A DNA stretch of 64,000 bases from Heterobilharzia americana (GCA_944470555.2 OX104129.1:86760820-86824819); one strand, 5' to 3'; counted from the first letter of the stretch, positions 23,301-30,184 are shown. Made by a program: numbers and translations. Notes: generated from the sequence alone by a model not told the origin.

Positions 23301-24845
23301 ATCTAAATATACATAATCAGTGAAGTACTTAGTTAGTATTTTCGTGCAGTCAGTCTGAATGGACTTGAACACTGGAAGAATACAGAATTCATGAGATGAA
23401 AAACAACAAAAAGCCTTAAGATGCCACAATCCTATTACAAAACTATCACTAGGTAAAATTCCAGAAGTTAGTAGGAATTACACATGGAATTTAGTAATTT
23501 GCCAAAAGGCAGTTTCAATGTTATCTGGCAACTTACGTTCTGAAGGGAGTTGCATATCTGTCCAGTGATAAAAAATATTAATTCTTCAAGATCTGCAAAG
23601 CTAGGATAGAAAAGAACCTTCTGGTCTTCATAGGTAAGATACATTTTTAAGACTGGTAGAAGTTCTTTATGATCTTCTTCAAAAATATCAACCCACTGTA
23701 GTAAGTTACTCTGCAAAAACTGCTTCAGCTTGAGAAGAGTAATGTTGGTTATTTAAGTAGTTCATACCTGAATGGACATCAGAGTAGACACACAATTGTT
23801 AAAGGATTCAACGGCGTTTGGTTTCAGATTTGGTGCTGAAATTTTGTTCATAAACAGTTGAACCACTTTCAGATACCACTTTTGTAGTACATAATCACAT
23901 TTAGATTCGACTTCCTGTTTTACTCTGATCCGTAGATCTCCAAAATCAATAGCGCCTAGCTCCCTAGAGTGATGTGTAGAGAATTTCATTTTTCTACTTA
24001 CCTGTATTTTGGGACGTCGGTCAACTTAATATTATGTAGATCTTGATAGCAGAGACCCAGAATCTTCTGCATGTGAGTATGTAATATCATTAGCTTAGAA
24101 GCTAGTTCCTTCCTGTGTTGTACGTACCCTGAATGCAATGACTTTGAAAAGTTCATGACTCTGTGAAATATGGCTATAAATGAAAGTTAGACAGACTTAG
24201 GTGCTCTTGGTGACAGTGATAAGTCATCATCTTTAAGATGAGGAAGGTTTGGTCTCTTTAAAGTCTGTTTACTTAAAGATTTCTTCAAACTTTCCACAAA
24301 GTTTTCTCTAACTTCAAGCAAAACGTCGTTTAGCTCATCTTCCCTCCCGGTTTTAAGTCTTCTTGGAACTTTCGCTAGTATGTTTCGGAGCCAGCTATCT
24401 TGAATTTGAGGTATCGTGCTACTTTCGATGTATGATTTCATAATTTTGAAGTTTTTCTACATCAAAATGTCTTACGAATAGATAACGGACTTACGGCCAA
24501 TTTCAATTCTTCGCTAACCATCTGAAATATTCATGACTAATTACAGATAAAGCGATTCTTACAAAATTTGGTATGAAAGGGGGATAGCTTGGCACAGGAA
24601 GGGAAGATAGTTCCATCTGTGTTTTCCTGCAGGCTGCATGGGCTCTCTTGATACTGAAAGAGATGACAATTGAAAAGGAATTACTTAAGCTTATTAAGAT
24701 GCTTTCTTCGCTCTTTTTCTAAAGAGTAGTTAAGAAACTTTTGGAGGTTGGAGTCTTTTTCTTTTTCGACTATTTCCAGCTTAATCTTTTCCACTGGTGG
24801 TAATGGCATGAGATTACTCTTGATAGGAGGGTTAACATCCTCCAT
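1949..24845 (-). CDS. Axonemal dynein heavy chain, DNAH3/7/12 type, 5' part (15 exons)
   Basis: Axonemal inner-arm dynein heavy chains are ATP-driven minus-end motors that bend cilia and flagella; in flukes these serve sperm, flame cells and ciliated larvae. I traced 15 coding exons on the minus strand: 24845-24685, 24653-24563, 24521-24495, 24456-24197, 24160-24002, 23963-23768, 23710-23537, 18142-17986, 17935-17844, 15119-14941, 13328-13193, 11464-11339, 9409-9075, 5876-5555 and 2334-1949. All introns are GT..AG and every phase fits. They encode about 934 residues: the N-terminal tail and the start of the linker (DHC_N2). Diagnostic blocks include NCVSTLMS, RLDCEDVKVGL, LDVYLFSPEDI, CNPGIRKRHWDAMS and SGASKEFTLE. 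The short N-terminus and wording match the single-headed DNAH3/7/12 group, best DNAH12 by eye. The AAA motor domains lie outside the window. The start ATG sits in a good context (CAAAATGG). Introns 1-6 are 31-57 bp, intron 8 is 50 bp and the rest are 1.6-5.4 kb. Exon 15 lacks one base. Confidence 0.9.
2610..2690 (+). repeat. tRNA-like relic
   Basis: An A-box-like segment (GTATAGTTAGGCTTAG) is followed about 35 bases later by a B-box-like AAGTTTGAGACCTC. The spacing suits a tRNA-derived SINE head, but the sequence is well diverged. Confidence 0.25.
2733..2795 (+). repeat. tRNA-like relic
   Basis: An A-box-like AATTAGTGTTAGGC precedes a B-box-like AAGTTCAAATGCC. It is the second such unit within 120 bp. 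Stem pairing is poor, so this is a relic rather than a gene. Confidence 0.3.
3701..3775 (-). repeat. tRNA-like relic, reverse strand
   Basis: On the minus strand a TGCTTAGTGATGTAAC segment (A-box like) precedes a clear B box, CAGGTTCAAATCCC, complementary to 3717-3730. This is the best-preserved tRNA-like unit in the intron. The anticodon arm is not convincing, so a SINE origin is preferred over a functional tRNA. Confidence 0.4.
3893..3962 (+). repeat. tRNA-like relic
   Basis: An A-box-like ATCTTAGTGGCAAAG is followed by a B-box-like GTAGAGTTTGATCCACC. It lies about 120 bp from the reverse-strand unit and faces away from it. Confidence 0.35.
4560..4750 (+). mobile_element. 3' end of a non-LTR retrotransposon
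   Basis: The segment ends with AATAAA (4714-4719) followed directly by an ATT-rich tail (4721-4750). Microsatellite-like tails of this kind mark the 3' ends of many LINEs. A second copy of the same design (AATAAAGC plus an ATT tail) lies at 16.7 kb. No coding part is recognisable, and the left limit is approximate. Confidence 0.4.
5555..5876 (-). CDS. Dynein heavy chain exon 14 (pre-linker, charged insert)
   Basis: The exon begins by completing an Arg codon and reads WLYGEFDKLSAEAIEAEVEE, the conserved WxxGxFxxLdaExieaeV block just before the linker. A lysine/glutamate-rich stretch of about 45 residues follows, then a helical segment ending IQDQIKSFK. The acceptor is ATGTAG/G and the donor CAAG/GTATTC. 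Joining to exon 15 restores the family pattern IKxFKExIP. The charged insert is longer than usual by eye. Confidence 0.88.
5877..9074 (-). other. Dynein intron 13 (3.2 kb) with a Penelope-like fragment
   Basis: The intron contains a Penelope-like fragment at 7198-7873 in the same orientation as the gene. The rest is AT-rich with only short, unrecognised open frames (for example 6201-6389 minus, 6547-6792 plus and 8796-9005 minus). Confidence 0.6.
7198..7873 (-). mobile_element. Penelope-like element fragment, GIY-YIG end
   Basis: Translated on the minus strand, 7873-7517 reads like the C-terminal part of a Penelope-like polymerase. It has a post-RT segment (PYIKNISEITTRLLRPLGIG, CRPNDA) followed by the GIY-YIG-family endonuclease core (YKINYNNCSQHYIGQSGR, then HQHQLAI). 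The open frame at 7389-7198 looks like the basic tail that follows in such elements. The RT domain is missing, so the copy is 5'-truncated, and the two parts are in different frames. It sits inside dynein intron 13 in gene orientation. Recognition is from family motifs; I ran no search. Confidence 0.8.
9075..9409 (-). CDS. Dynein heavy chain exon 13
   Basis: The exon runs from LQERMRTVGEAAVVTRREKL to YSKSERR and is largely predicted alpha-helical. It includes WINKEEELYKL and YPELEEIRN, matching the family pattern INKEEELF...YPELdklk. The acceptor is TCTTCAG/CTT and the donor GACG/GTAAGT; the split Arg codon is completed by exon 14. It covers residues about 587-698 of the traced protein. Confidence 0.9.
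9410..11338 (-). other. Dynein intron 12 (1.9 kb)
   Basis: This single intron holds a short LINE coding fragment on the gene strand near 10.9-11.1 kb. Nothing else was recognised. Confidence 0.6.
10925..11095 (-). mobile_element. LINE 3'-coding fragment (first copy)
   Basis: On the minus strand it encodes RNQWLRIIGDMAKSRSQWCR. The plus-strand fragment at 13.7 kb encodes the homologous RNQWLETLGDMAQNRSQWCR, so both come from one dispersed family. I associate this phrase with the C-terminus of schistosome non-LTR retrotransposons, from memory of repeat proteins and not from a search. The downstream open frame to 10653 probably belongs to its 3' region. Confidence 0.5.
11339..11464 (-). CDS. 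Dynein heavy chain exon 12
   Basis: A 42-codon exon between TTTACAG/TTA and AAG/GTAAGG. It reads LTVEYLNYLLDVYLFSPEDI, then NSAVLTWKKRIYPEFDAND, the family block ldvylFspeDialNatvltWpkri...fdeN. It begins and ends in phase 0. This choice of acceptor, rather than the AG at 11418, is what keeps phase with exon 11. Confidence 0.92.
11465..13192 (-). other. Dynein intron 11 (1.7 kb)
   Basis: AT-rich intron with no recognised element. The plus-strand open frame at 12975-13226 overlaps exon 11 antisense and has no family resemblance. Confidence 0.55.
13193..13328 (-). CDS. Dynein heavy chain exon 11
   Basis: It completes a Glu codon and reads ICAAFEEMRDRCRTVPQNSE, then ELIDMIQYMEEAR, matching the vPettEElmdLi.Yve.a block of this dynein group. 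The acceptor is ATTACAG/A and the donor TCT/GTAAGT. It encodes 45 full codons. Confidence 0.9.
13329..14940 (-). other. Dynein intron 10 (1.6 kb) with a LINE 3' end
   Basis: The intron contains a plus-strand LINE fragment at 13.69-14.04 kb, antisense to the gene. Otherwise nothing was recognised. Confidence 0.6.
13690..14041 (+). mobile_element. LINE 3' end with GAT-repeat tail
   Basis: The plus strand encodes LGGWGPRDKRNQWLETLGDM then AQNRSQWCR, ending in a serine-rich stop region. About 200 bp of pyrimidine-rich 3' UTR follows, and the copy ends in a GATAATGATGATGATGA tail. This gives coding end, UTR and tail of one 5'-truncated copy. The same protein phrase occurs on the minus strand at 10.9-11.1 kb. 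Confidence 0.6.
14941..15119 (-). CDS. Dynein heavy chain exon 10
   Basis: It reads YIAKLHDLANEIMTLPNAEY, then RLDCEDVKVGLSKECHRLAN, matching the vrLDCEdlK.gL block of DNAH7/12-type tails. The acceptor is TTCGCAG/TAC and the donor GATGA/GTAAGT. The two leftover bases are completed by exon 11. Confidence 0.92.
15880..16085 (+). mobile_element. Probable LINE coding fragment
   Basis: One plus frame reads LLIEVDVNRHLNSCKRLAAV, then ISTDGQHPLHANLSASRPLG. The cluster STDGQHPLHANLSASRPLGRRG resembles repeat-encoded peptides I associate with schistosome retroelements. No catalytic motif is present and the family is uncertain. Confidence 0.35.
16560..16737 (+). mobile_element. 3' end of a non-LTR retrotransposon (second ATT-tailed copy)
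   Basis: It ends with AATAAA (16708-16713) and an ATT-repeat tail (16720-16736), the same layout as at 4.7 kb. Upstream similarity between the two is weak by eye, so they may be old copies or different families sharing a tail type. Confidence 0.35.
17844..17935 (-). CDS. Dynein heavy chain exon 9
   Basis: It completes a Val codon and reads EPYSFIFDGGEAKRVEEFLQ, ending FEHYCE. Acceptor TATAG/TT, donor GAG/GTGAGT. A 50 bp intron (17936-17985) separates it from exon 8, the only tiny intron outside the 5' cluster. Confidence 0.9.
17986..18142 (-). CDS. Dynein heavy chain exon 8
   Basis: It reads IQTIQSWLNSLPVPVYIDAK then AYDTCKRKLQEAVKRYFETP. The start continues the LQN...tIpsWL block begun in exon 7. 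Acceptor CTATAG/ATT and donor ATTG/GTAAGT. It is 52 codons plus one base. Confidence 0.9.
20133..20328 (+). repeat. Left arm of inverted repeat around Penelope-like relic
   Basis: This segment is repeated in reverse complement at 21470-21665. Shared blocks include TTTCGAACAACATGATCACA and TGATATACTTGGTCCTAATC. Most positions match by eye, with small indels. Confidence 0.8.
20600..21130 (+). mobile_element. Penelope-like element relic, RT fingers/thumb region
   Basis: The plus strand reads NNHLPFLDVYLSRRKDGSFR, a stop, SVYRKFTW, then CQFNRFLRICTSVMVEKDIK. This is the Penelope-like order LPFLDv..R..DGs...sVYRKpT...fNR..ricT...E. The open frame at 20901-21293 continues with VHISLPYKGEL and KKYYAAKP, the post-RT region before the GIY-YIG domain. 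Stops and frame changes show it is dead. The GIY-YIG part is not clear. Confidence 0.7.
21470..21665 (-). repeat. Right arm of inverted repeat around Penelope-like relic
   Basis: Reverse complement of the 20133-20328 segment. The arms face each other across about 1.14 kb containing the Penelope-like relic. Penelope-like elements are known to insert with complex flanking repeats and partial inverted copies, which is a plausible origin. Confidence 0.8.
23537..23710 (-). CDS. Dynein heavy chain exon 7
   Basis: 58 codons in phase 0 at both ends: SNLLQWVDIFEEDHKELLPV, then LKMYLTYEDQKVLFYPSFAD and LQN. This matches ...lpifKmeLtfdddkmeFYPtfqDle of the DNAH12 group. Acceptor TTTTGCAG/AGT and donor AAC/GTAAGT. 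Confidence 0.93.
23768..23963 (-). CDS. Dynein heavy chain exon 6
   Basis: It reads ELGAIDFGDLRIRVKQEVES, KWYLKVVQLF and NNCVSTLMSIQ. The WYpKvi.lF and CVSTLMSnQ blocks are diagnostic of the DNAH3/7/12 tail. Acceptor CTCTAG/G, donor CAG/GTATGA. A 57 bp intron (23711-23767) follows. Confidence 0.93.
24002..24160 (-). CDS. Dynein heavy chain exon 5
   Basis: It reads VMNFSKSLHSGYVQHRKELA, then LHTHMQKILGLCYQDLHNIK. The HSsYVQaR segment is typical. It follows a 36 bp intron with a less usual GTCTGT donor (24161-24196) and precedes a 38 bp intron (23964-24001). Confidence 0.88.
24197..24456 (-). CDS. Dynein heavy chain exon 4
   Basis: 86 codons plus two bases: KNFKIMKSYIESSTIPQIQD, SWLRNILAKVPRRLK, then a polar stretch ending SPRAPK. 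The pattern Y.esS.i.piq..WL..il..vP is conserved in this dynein group. The acceptor is GATGTAG/AAA. Its own internal ATG is not the start, because three in-phase exons precede it. Confidence 0.88.
24495..24521 (-). CDS. Dynein heavy chain microexon 3 (27 bp)
   Basis: A nine-codon exon, MVSEELKLA, between TTTCAG/ATG and GCC/GTAAGT, flanked by introns of 41 and 38 bp. It keeps phase 0 on both sides. In the DNAH12 group a short basic segment occupies this place. Confidence 0.75.
24563..24653 (-). CDS. Dynein heavy chain exon 2
   Basis: It completes an Asn codon and reads IKRAHAACRKTQMELSSLPV then PSYPPFIPNF. Proline-rich pPxYP segments occur here in related dyneins. Acceptor CTTTCAG/T, donor TTTT/GTAAGA. 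Confidence 0.82.
24685..24845 (-). CDS. Dynein heavy chain exon 1 with start codon
   Basis: It begins MEDVNPPIKSNLMPLPPVEK and ends in a charged helix (SLEKERRKHLNKL). The ATG at 24845-24843 has A at -3 and G at +4. The next upstream in-frame triplets give no longer dynein-like sequence, and the donor CTTAA/GTAATT leads to a 31 bp intron. A non-coding exon or trans-splice site further upstream cannot be excluded. Confidence 0.82.
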
Positions 24846-25234
24846 TTTGAAATAAAAGCTATCTTATTCAGTTCTTGACTAGAATTTTGTTAGGAATTGA
24901 TCTAGATAGTACTATGGTAGGCAACGTAGGATTTGAAGTAGATGAATTAGTTCACGTTAAAATAGTCTCATATAAGTGCGTTTTCCTAACTATAGTGACA
25001 TTCAGCGATTGCTTATTTAAAACACAAATTTGATCCAACATCGAAACGAAATATAAATGCAGGATTTAGGTCAGTGTTCTGGACTTAATCGATGGAAAAG
25101 AACCTAATTTGCTCACTGGGTAAACGATGGGCAAAACGGAAGCTGTGGGTAGATATTCTGTTGGGGACTTTACCATGAACATTCGACGCACGCTGATACA
25201 GATTTGTTGTTTAAGGATAAACGGTTGAGAGCAC
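24846..25234. other. Presumed 5' UTR/promoter side of the dynein gene
   Basis: AT-rich sequence directly upstream of the dynein start. I see no reliable TATA box or other core-promoter signal. Any transcription start must lie between here and the transposon remains that begin at about 25.2 kb. Confidence 0.4.
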
Positions 25235-25440
25235 TTATTGATCCTTTTGCAGTAGATTTCTATGCTTGTTCAATACTTTTCTGAACGAGTCAGTGGATGA
25301 TGTGGACACCACTTCTTATGGGAGTCGATTCCAGGAGTTGATTACTCGACGCCAGAACCAGTACTCTGTGGAGATTGTCTTCGCTTTTGCTTTCGTAGCC
25401 TCCAGCTATGCCATCTGAAGTGTACCGACCCAGCATAGGC
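25235..25440 (-). mobile_element. CR1/Jockey-type LINE, C-terminal fragment
   Basis: On the minus strand one frame reads TEYWFWRRVINSWNRLP, a stop, then EVVSTSSTDSFRKVLNKH. This is the classic C-terminus of CR1/Jockey-type reverse transcriptase proteins (fF..RVvn.WN.LP..vv.a.s...Fk..ld). Nothing of the RT core remains. It is the transposon remnant closest to the dynein start. Confidence 0.65.
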
Positions 25441-26102
25441 GAAGAAAGGAGATAGATAACGTCAGAAATGATTTCTTAATATCCAGTATAGCATGATTAG
25501 GTTGTAGTGCATCTACCTGGCATCAAAATACAACTAGGGCTAAAATAAATAGATTAAATCAAGGTAACTAAATAAACCCCTAGCTCGCCTCCGGATGCTT
25601 TAGGTTTTGTTTTAACGAGGATGCGTCCGAGAAGGCTTGCGCCATTTCGCTCTTCCAAAGTGCTGGTTACAGTGCACGTACTCAGGGTCCCTAGCTCAGC
25701 CATACTAGCCAGATAAGCTGAGTAAACGTTTCCCTCATTCATTACTATTACATTTACACTAATTAACTACGTTACTTCTTCGAGCATGTTCCCGAAATAG
25801 TCCTTTTGATTTGTATTTCGTTATCAGTACCTACACGTTAGGTAAGGGGCTGGTTAAGCGGGTGCTAGAGCACATCAAGTATGGTTGGTCAAACGTCACG
25901 AAATGGTAACACACCCCCTACAATTGATGAGCCCGAGTATCATTCCTTACCTTGCCTAGTGTCTTCTTTCATCCTGCACTGACTGATTTGTTCGATTTTT
26001 ATTTTTGGCACGGTTTTTCTCTTTTTATTGCATTTCTTTTTGGTTATTTTTATGTTGTAATTTTCTTATTATCAATGTTGTGCCTCGTGATACCAATTAT
26101 CA
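25441..26102. other. Leader/possible 5' LTR region of the Gypsy element at 26.1 kb
   Basis: This stretch lies just upstream of the gag ATG and is where a 5' LTR and primer-binding site would be expected. I could not define LTR ends because the 3' LTR is missing for comparison. The minus-strand open frame at 25554-25742 is unrecognised. Confidence 0.35.
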
Positions 26103-26948
26103 ATGGCTGACCACAACGACTCTACTGAGCAGACGGCCATACCCATTCAGCTTCCCACCTTCTGGACACATAGGGTATCCGCGTGGTTCTCCCACGTTGA
26201 AGCTCAGTTTGCCTTGAGGCATATTCACTCACAAGAAACTAAGTTCAACTTACCTATCGTCAGCTTACCGGAAAATGTGATCGAAGATGCCTCAGATGTG
26301 CTAGGCGACCATGTACCGAACCTGTACTATCGCCTAAAAGCCGCCCTTATCAAACGCGTCGCATTAACTGACCAGCCAAGGGTACAAGGACTATTCAAGG
26401 GTGCGCATCTTGGTGATTGTAAGCCCACGAAACTGCTTCGTCAGATGAAGCAGTTGGTCGCAGACCTCAATAGTGAGGAAGCGTTTCACAAGCAACTGTG
26501 GTTACACAGGTTACCACAGTCGGTGCAAGGGATCCTAGCACTCTTTCAAAAGTGCCCCTTAATACAGCTGGCGGAAGTGGCTGATAGGGCTCTGGATGCC
26601 ACGAAGCCCAACACCAGTATCTCAGCCACACTGTCTGCTACCACTGATTCCTCCAAAAACTCATACCCTTCCCTAGCAAGTAAGCCAACAAGTTTCGATG
26701 TTAAAGCTCACATCTCGAAATTGTATGAAGAGTCGTGCAGCATCAGGAAAGAAATGTGGCCTGGTAGTTCTTCTAAAGGTCGCACGTCTCGTTCGCGCAA
26801 CAGGTCTCGCTCCCGTACCGGTAGCTGGCGTTCCAAATCGCGACAATCCCAACCCAGGTTGTGCTGGTACCATACACGTTATGGTGCCAATGCCAGAAGG
26901 TGCACTCGACCTTGCACCTTCGAGGCTAACCAGGCGGGAAACGTATGA
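26103..26948 (+). CDS. Gag-like protein of the Gypsy element (281 aa, intact)
   Basis: Gag forms the particle that packages retrotransposon RNA. The protein opens with a capsid-type region (LPTFWTHRVSAWFSHVEAQF, then LPENVIEDASDVLGDH), as in other Metazoan Gypsy gags of this clade. An Arg/Ser-rich tract at residues about 222-250 follows. It ends with an unusual zinc-knuckle-like box, CWYHTRYGANARRCTRPC, at about 254-271; this C-x3-H-x9-C-x3-C arrangement is characteristic of the CsRn1 clade instead of the usual CCHC. The TGA stop overlaps the ATG of the next frame (ATGA at 26945-26948), suggesting pol was made by frameshifting or re-initiation. Its intactness contrasts with the broken pol. 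Confidence 0.82.
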   Translation: MADHNDSTEQTAIPIQLPTFWTHRVSAWFSHVEAQFALRHIHSQETKFNLPIVSLPENVIEDASDVLGDHVPNLYYRLKAALIKRVALTDQPRVQGLFKGAHLGDCKPTKLLRQMKQLVADLNSEEAFHKQLWLHRLPQSVQGILALFQKCPLIQLAEVADRALDATKPNTSISATLSATTDSSKNSYPSLASKPTSFDVKAHISKLYEESCSIRKEMWPGSSSKGRTSRSRNRSRSRTGSWRSKSRQSQPRLCWYHTRYGANARRCTRPCTFEANQAGNV

Positions 26949-28740
26949 GCCAGCACGTGACGGCGACTAACGTCGCTGGCGGGCCACCTCCATGTCGCCT
27001 CTTCTTCGTCACTGATCGACATTCTGGGATACGCCCCCTAGTCGACACTGGGGCAGAAGCTAGCGTCATCCCACCTGCGAAGGAAGAGCGTCTGCGGCCA
27101 ATGTCTCTGCAACTTCGTGCCGCCAACGGTTCGCCCATCATAACCTGTGGTCGGAGATTCCTCGATCTTAACCTTGGATTGCGTCGTCCCTTCCGTTGGG
27201 TTTTCATAGTGGCGGATGTGACCACCGGTATTATTGGTATGGATCTCTTGCAGCACTAACAGCTGCTGGTAGATGCTGGCAAGCATAAGTTGATAGATTC
27301 TACCACGACACTCCCTGTTTCCGGTATAGTCACAAAGACGCCACCCCTCAGTCCCATGTACTCCATGACGGACGCTTCTAGTCCATACGCGTCTATTATT
27401 TAGTCCTTTCTGGATATCTTTAAGCCAAAGTGCTGTGTACGTCTCTCATCACATAACAACGACTGGTCCACCGACGTTTGCTAAACCACGGTGATTTCAC
27501 CAGGAGAGGCTGCGTGCCGTAAGGGCCGAGTTTGAACACATGCTTGAAATGGGAATAAGCAGACAATCCAACAGCCTACGGTCTTCAGCTTTACATGTGG
27601 TACCCAAGAACAATGGCATGAACTGAAGGCTTTGTAGTGACTACCGAAGGCTCAACGCTAAAACGATTCCGGATCGTTATCCAGTCCCTCACATACATGA
27701 TTTGACTGCATCTTTAAAAGGTTCATTTATCTTCAATAAACTTGACGTGCGCGTATCATCGGATCCTGGTTCATCCTGATGATGTTCCCAAGACGGCCGT
27801 CATTACACCGTTTGGTCATTTTGAGTTTCTGCGCATGCACTTTGGTCTTCACAACGCAGCGCAAACTCTCCAAGGTTATATTCGCGATGTTTTAAGTGAA
27901 CTAGACTTCGCCCATGCTCATTAAGATGACATAGTAATCGCCAGCCCAGACGGAGACACCCATTTTAACCACTTAAAACTGTTTTCACCAGACTATCAGT
28001 GGATTGGATGGCAGTCAACCTGGCCGAATGCCAGATTCGCGTCCGTTCACCGAAAATTTTGGGACAGGTTATCGACGAGCAAGGCATTCGCCCACTAACT
28101 GAAAAGGTGCAGGCGATCGGAGACTTTCCAGTCCCAGTGTCACTTAAAGCTGTGCATACGTCTCTGGGGATGGTGAGCTATCATCGTCGTCTCGTCCTCC
28201 AGTGTGCTCACATCCTGACTGCGCTGACAGACCTGCTGGAAGGTAAGTGTAAGACCTTCAGCATGGCTCTTGAGGCACTAGACGCATTTCGCAAGGTCAA
28301 AACAGCAATAGCAGTCGCCAAAATGTTGGTCCGTCCCGACGTAAACCTGCATCTTAGCATTGCAGTCGAAGCGTCTAACAAGGCCATTGGAGCTGTGTTG
28401 TGACAACTTTCGGAACACACCTGGATCCCGCTTGCACTCTTCTCCCGGAAGCTATCCCCTTGAGAAACGCGGTGCAGCACTTTTAGCCGGGAATTGCTCA
28501 CAGTATACGCCTCACTTCAGCATTTTCGTCACTTCGTGGTAGGTCGTGATTTCGTTACACTTACTGACCACAAACCTTTGACTTATGCCTTACACACCAA
28601 CAGATACTCACCACATGAATTACGTCATCTGGACAGTATTTCTCAATTCACGTAGGACATCCGTTACATTTCTGGTGTGAATAGCCCTGTCGCAGACGCA
28701 GTCTCGCGTCTGCATCACCACTTTACCTGGGGCGGTTAGC
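26945..28740 (+). pseudogene. Pol relic of the Gypsy element: protease, RT, RNase H
   Basis: The protease (26945-27259) has the active-site run LVDTGAEASVIPP and the C-terminal GIIGMDLLQH, then hits a stop. The RT follows in pieces: VPKNNGM.., DYRRLNAKTIPDRYPVPHIH, then after a frame change YHRILVHPDDVPKTAVITPF and FGLHNAAQTLQ. The catalytic YxDD box is destroyed: the tyrosine position reads His-stop before DDIVIAS (near 27921). RNase H remains include LSIAVEASNKAIGAVL and TLTDHKPLTYALHTNRYSPH (28.36-28.62 kb), ending DAVSRLHHHF. Integrase is absent. Confidence 0.85.
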
Positions 28741-29716
28741 TTACGGAAGACTGCAAAACATCAGGATTCAGACGAGGGGATTGAAAAACTTCGGCATCCA
28801 AAGTTTTTGAAGATACAGCGTTTATCGCTCCTGAACAGTGGAGGGACATTGCGCGTTCGTCATAACGTTTTGATGGCAATATTTCCCACTGACAAATGCG
28901 ACTTGTAGGATTCCATTTGAATGCAGGACTGGTTAGGTAAACCTGAAAAGTGAGTAACAAAAGCTAGCAGCAGGTGAAATTCGAAACAGGACCACAAAAA
29001 TATGCAGTAGTAGATCAACCATGATACATCTGGGTGAGTTCTTTGTACTGACTGTATAACTTACTTCAAGAAGTATCCAGAACCAGCTGCTTAGAGGTAA
29101 GCTTAGGTGGAAAAAGATGAAGGTGCGCACGACAGTAATGAAAATCAGTCTGAAGCTGATGATATCACTACGAAATAGAGAGATTGGAGGATTTTGAACC
29201 AGGTATTCACTTGTTATATACCTATGTACAAGCGTTTGATGAAGTTATAAACACTTAGGTGAAATTCATGGTTTTTTCTAAGACGGTAACCACCTTTTAT
29301 CTGGTCACGGAGGGGGGGTGATCATGGTGTTGCCTGTTGAGTATTACCACGTCGGGGCTACCGAAACTCTGTTGGTGTAGAGTACTTACATGTAAGTACT
29401 GATAACAAAGGGCAAATAATAGAGTTGCATGCTGTGAAAATGCACAGACAGACGGTTCTTTTATCTTTTCGGAGTAGAGAGATTACTTTAAGGGAGCAAT
29501 TTTGGGAAATAGGTGTTAAGTGGTGAGATCGGTTGGGTTATGAAGAAAGGTAGGTTACATAAGAGTAGCTACTGAGTTTAATGTTGTATATCTTGTCGCA
29601 CTCCGCTCCTTGTTCACTCTTGGTCATTTCTTTAAACAAATTAGATGTTAACTCAACTATGGCGTTTAGTTTTCGGCATTAGATACTTTTGTCGCTGCTG
29701 TTAGTCTCCCTCGAGT
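28741..29716. other. Unassigned interval between Gypsy and LINE
   Basis: No integrase, LTR or host gene was recognised. The part next to 29.7 kb may be the 3' UTR of the minus-strand LINE. A perfect 20 bp palindrome lies at 29381-29400. Confidence 0.4.
29381..29400. repeat. Perfect 20 bp palindrome
   Basis: AGTACTTACATGTAAGTACT equals its own reverse complement, with no loop. Its function is unknown; it may be chance or a fragment of a transposon end. Confidence 0.6.
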
Positions 29717-30184
29717 CTAGGTACCAGTAGTACCATTGTACATGGTATTACCGTTTGTGGTTTGGCCGTCAACGAATTGATGAGATTCGTTAGATAGGAG
29801 GAATTTACTAAGTAGTCGTTGAAACTGGCCGAGCGAACGGCATGCTCGTATAGGAGCGGGAAGTTTGTTCCACAGCATACTGTATTGCGTTATGAAAAAC
29901 CTACATCGAAGTTTTGAGCGATACTTATTTATTGGGATGATGTTCTCGCTATTACGCAGATTATATGCCTGTGTTGTTTTAAAAGTGACAGCACATTTCG
30001 TTTTAGGGTTTGTAAATAAAAGACGAAAAAGAAGTGTTAAGTTGAGCTTCAGGCGTCTCAGCCAGAGTGATTCTAGTCCTAGTTTTTTGCATCTTGCTTC
30101 GTAAGGAAGTCCTTCGTTATGTATTAGTAGGCGCCGAGTAAAGTTCCGTTGAATGTTCTCTACTCGAATTCTGTCTGATACCAT
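29717..30184 (-). pseudogene. LINE ORF2, C-terminal domain (frameshifted from RT)
   Basis: It reads VSDRIRVENIQRNFTRRLLI, then LGLESLWLRRLKLNLTLLFR and SMLWNKLPAPIRACRSLGQF, the usual post-RT region of CR1 elements (iE.vQr.FTrrl...L.sL..RR...dl...WN.LP). Its frame differs from the RT by one inserted base (or two lost) near 30184. It ends at a normal stop, so the 3' coding end is preserved. Confidence 0.85.

Larger units (their letters stand above)
18143..23536 (-). other. Dynein intron 7 (5.4 kb), first large intron
   Basis: The longest intron in the window and the first large one after six tiny ones. It carries a Penelope-like relic at 20.6-21.1 kb framed by inverted repeats. Open frames at 19182-19466, 19729-19920, 22512-22715, 22743-22964 (plus) and 23100-23429 (minus) match nothing I know. 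Confidence 0.65.
26103..28740 (+). mobile_element. CsRn1-clade Gypsy (Metaviridae) element, 3'-truncated
   Basis: Gag, protease, reverse transcriptase and RNase H follow in order on the plus strand, and the element then stops before any integrase. Gag is open; pol is broken by several stops and frame changes. The C-H-C-C gag box places it in the CsRn1/Boudicca clade with the array at 45-60 kb, but protein similarity between the two is only moderate, so they are different families. No 3' LTR was found. Confidence 0.85.

Noticed and set aside
23100..23429. 109-residue minus-strand open frame near dynein exon 7
   Set aside because: It lies inside intron 7; exons 7 and 8 join perfectly in phase without it and it has no dynein-like sequence.
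25905..25925. TGGTAACACACCCCC considered as primer-binding site of the 26.1 kb Gypsy element
   Set aside because: Poor match to the tRNA-Trp site and no LTR end beside it.
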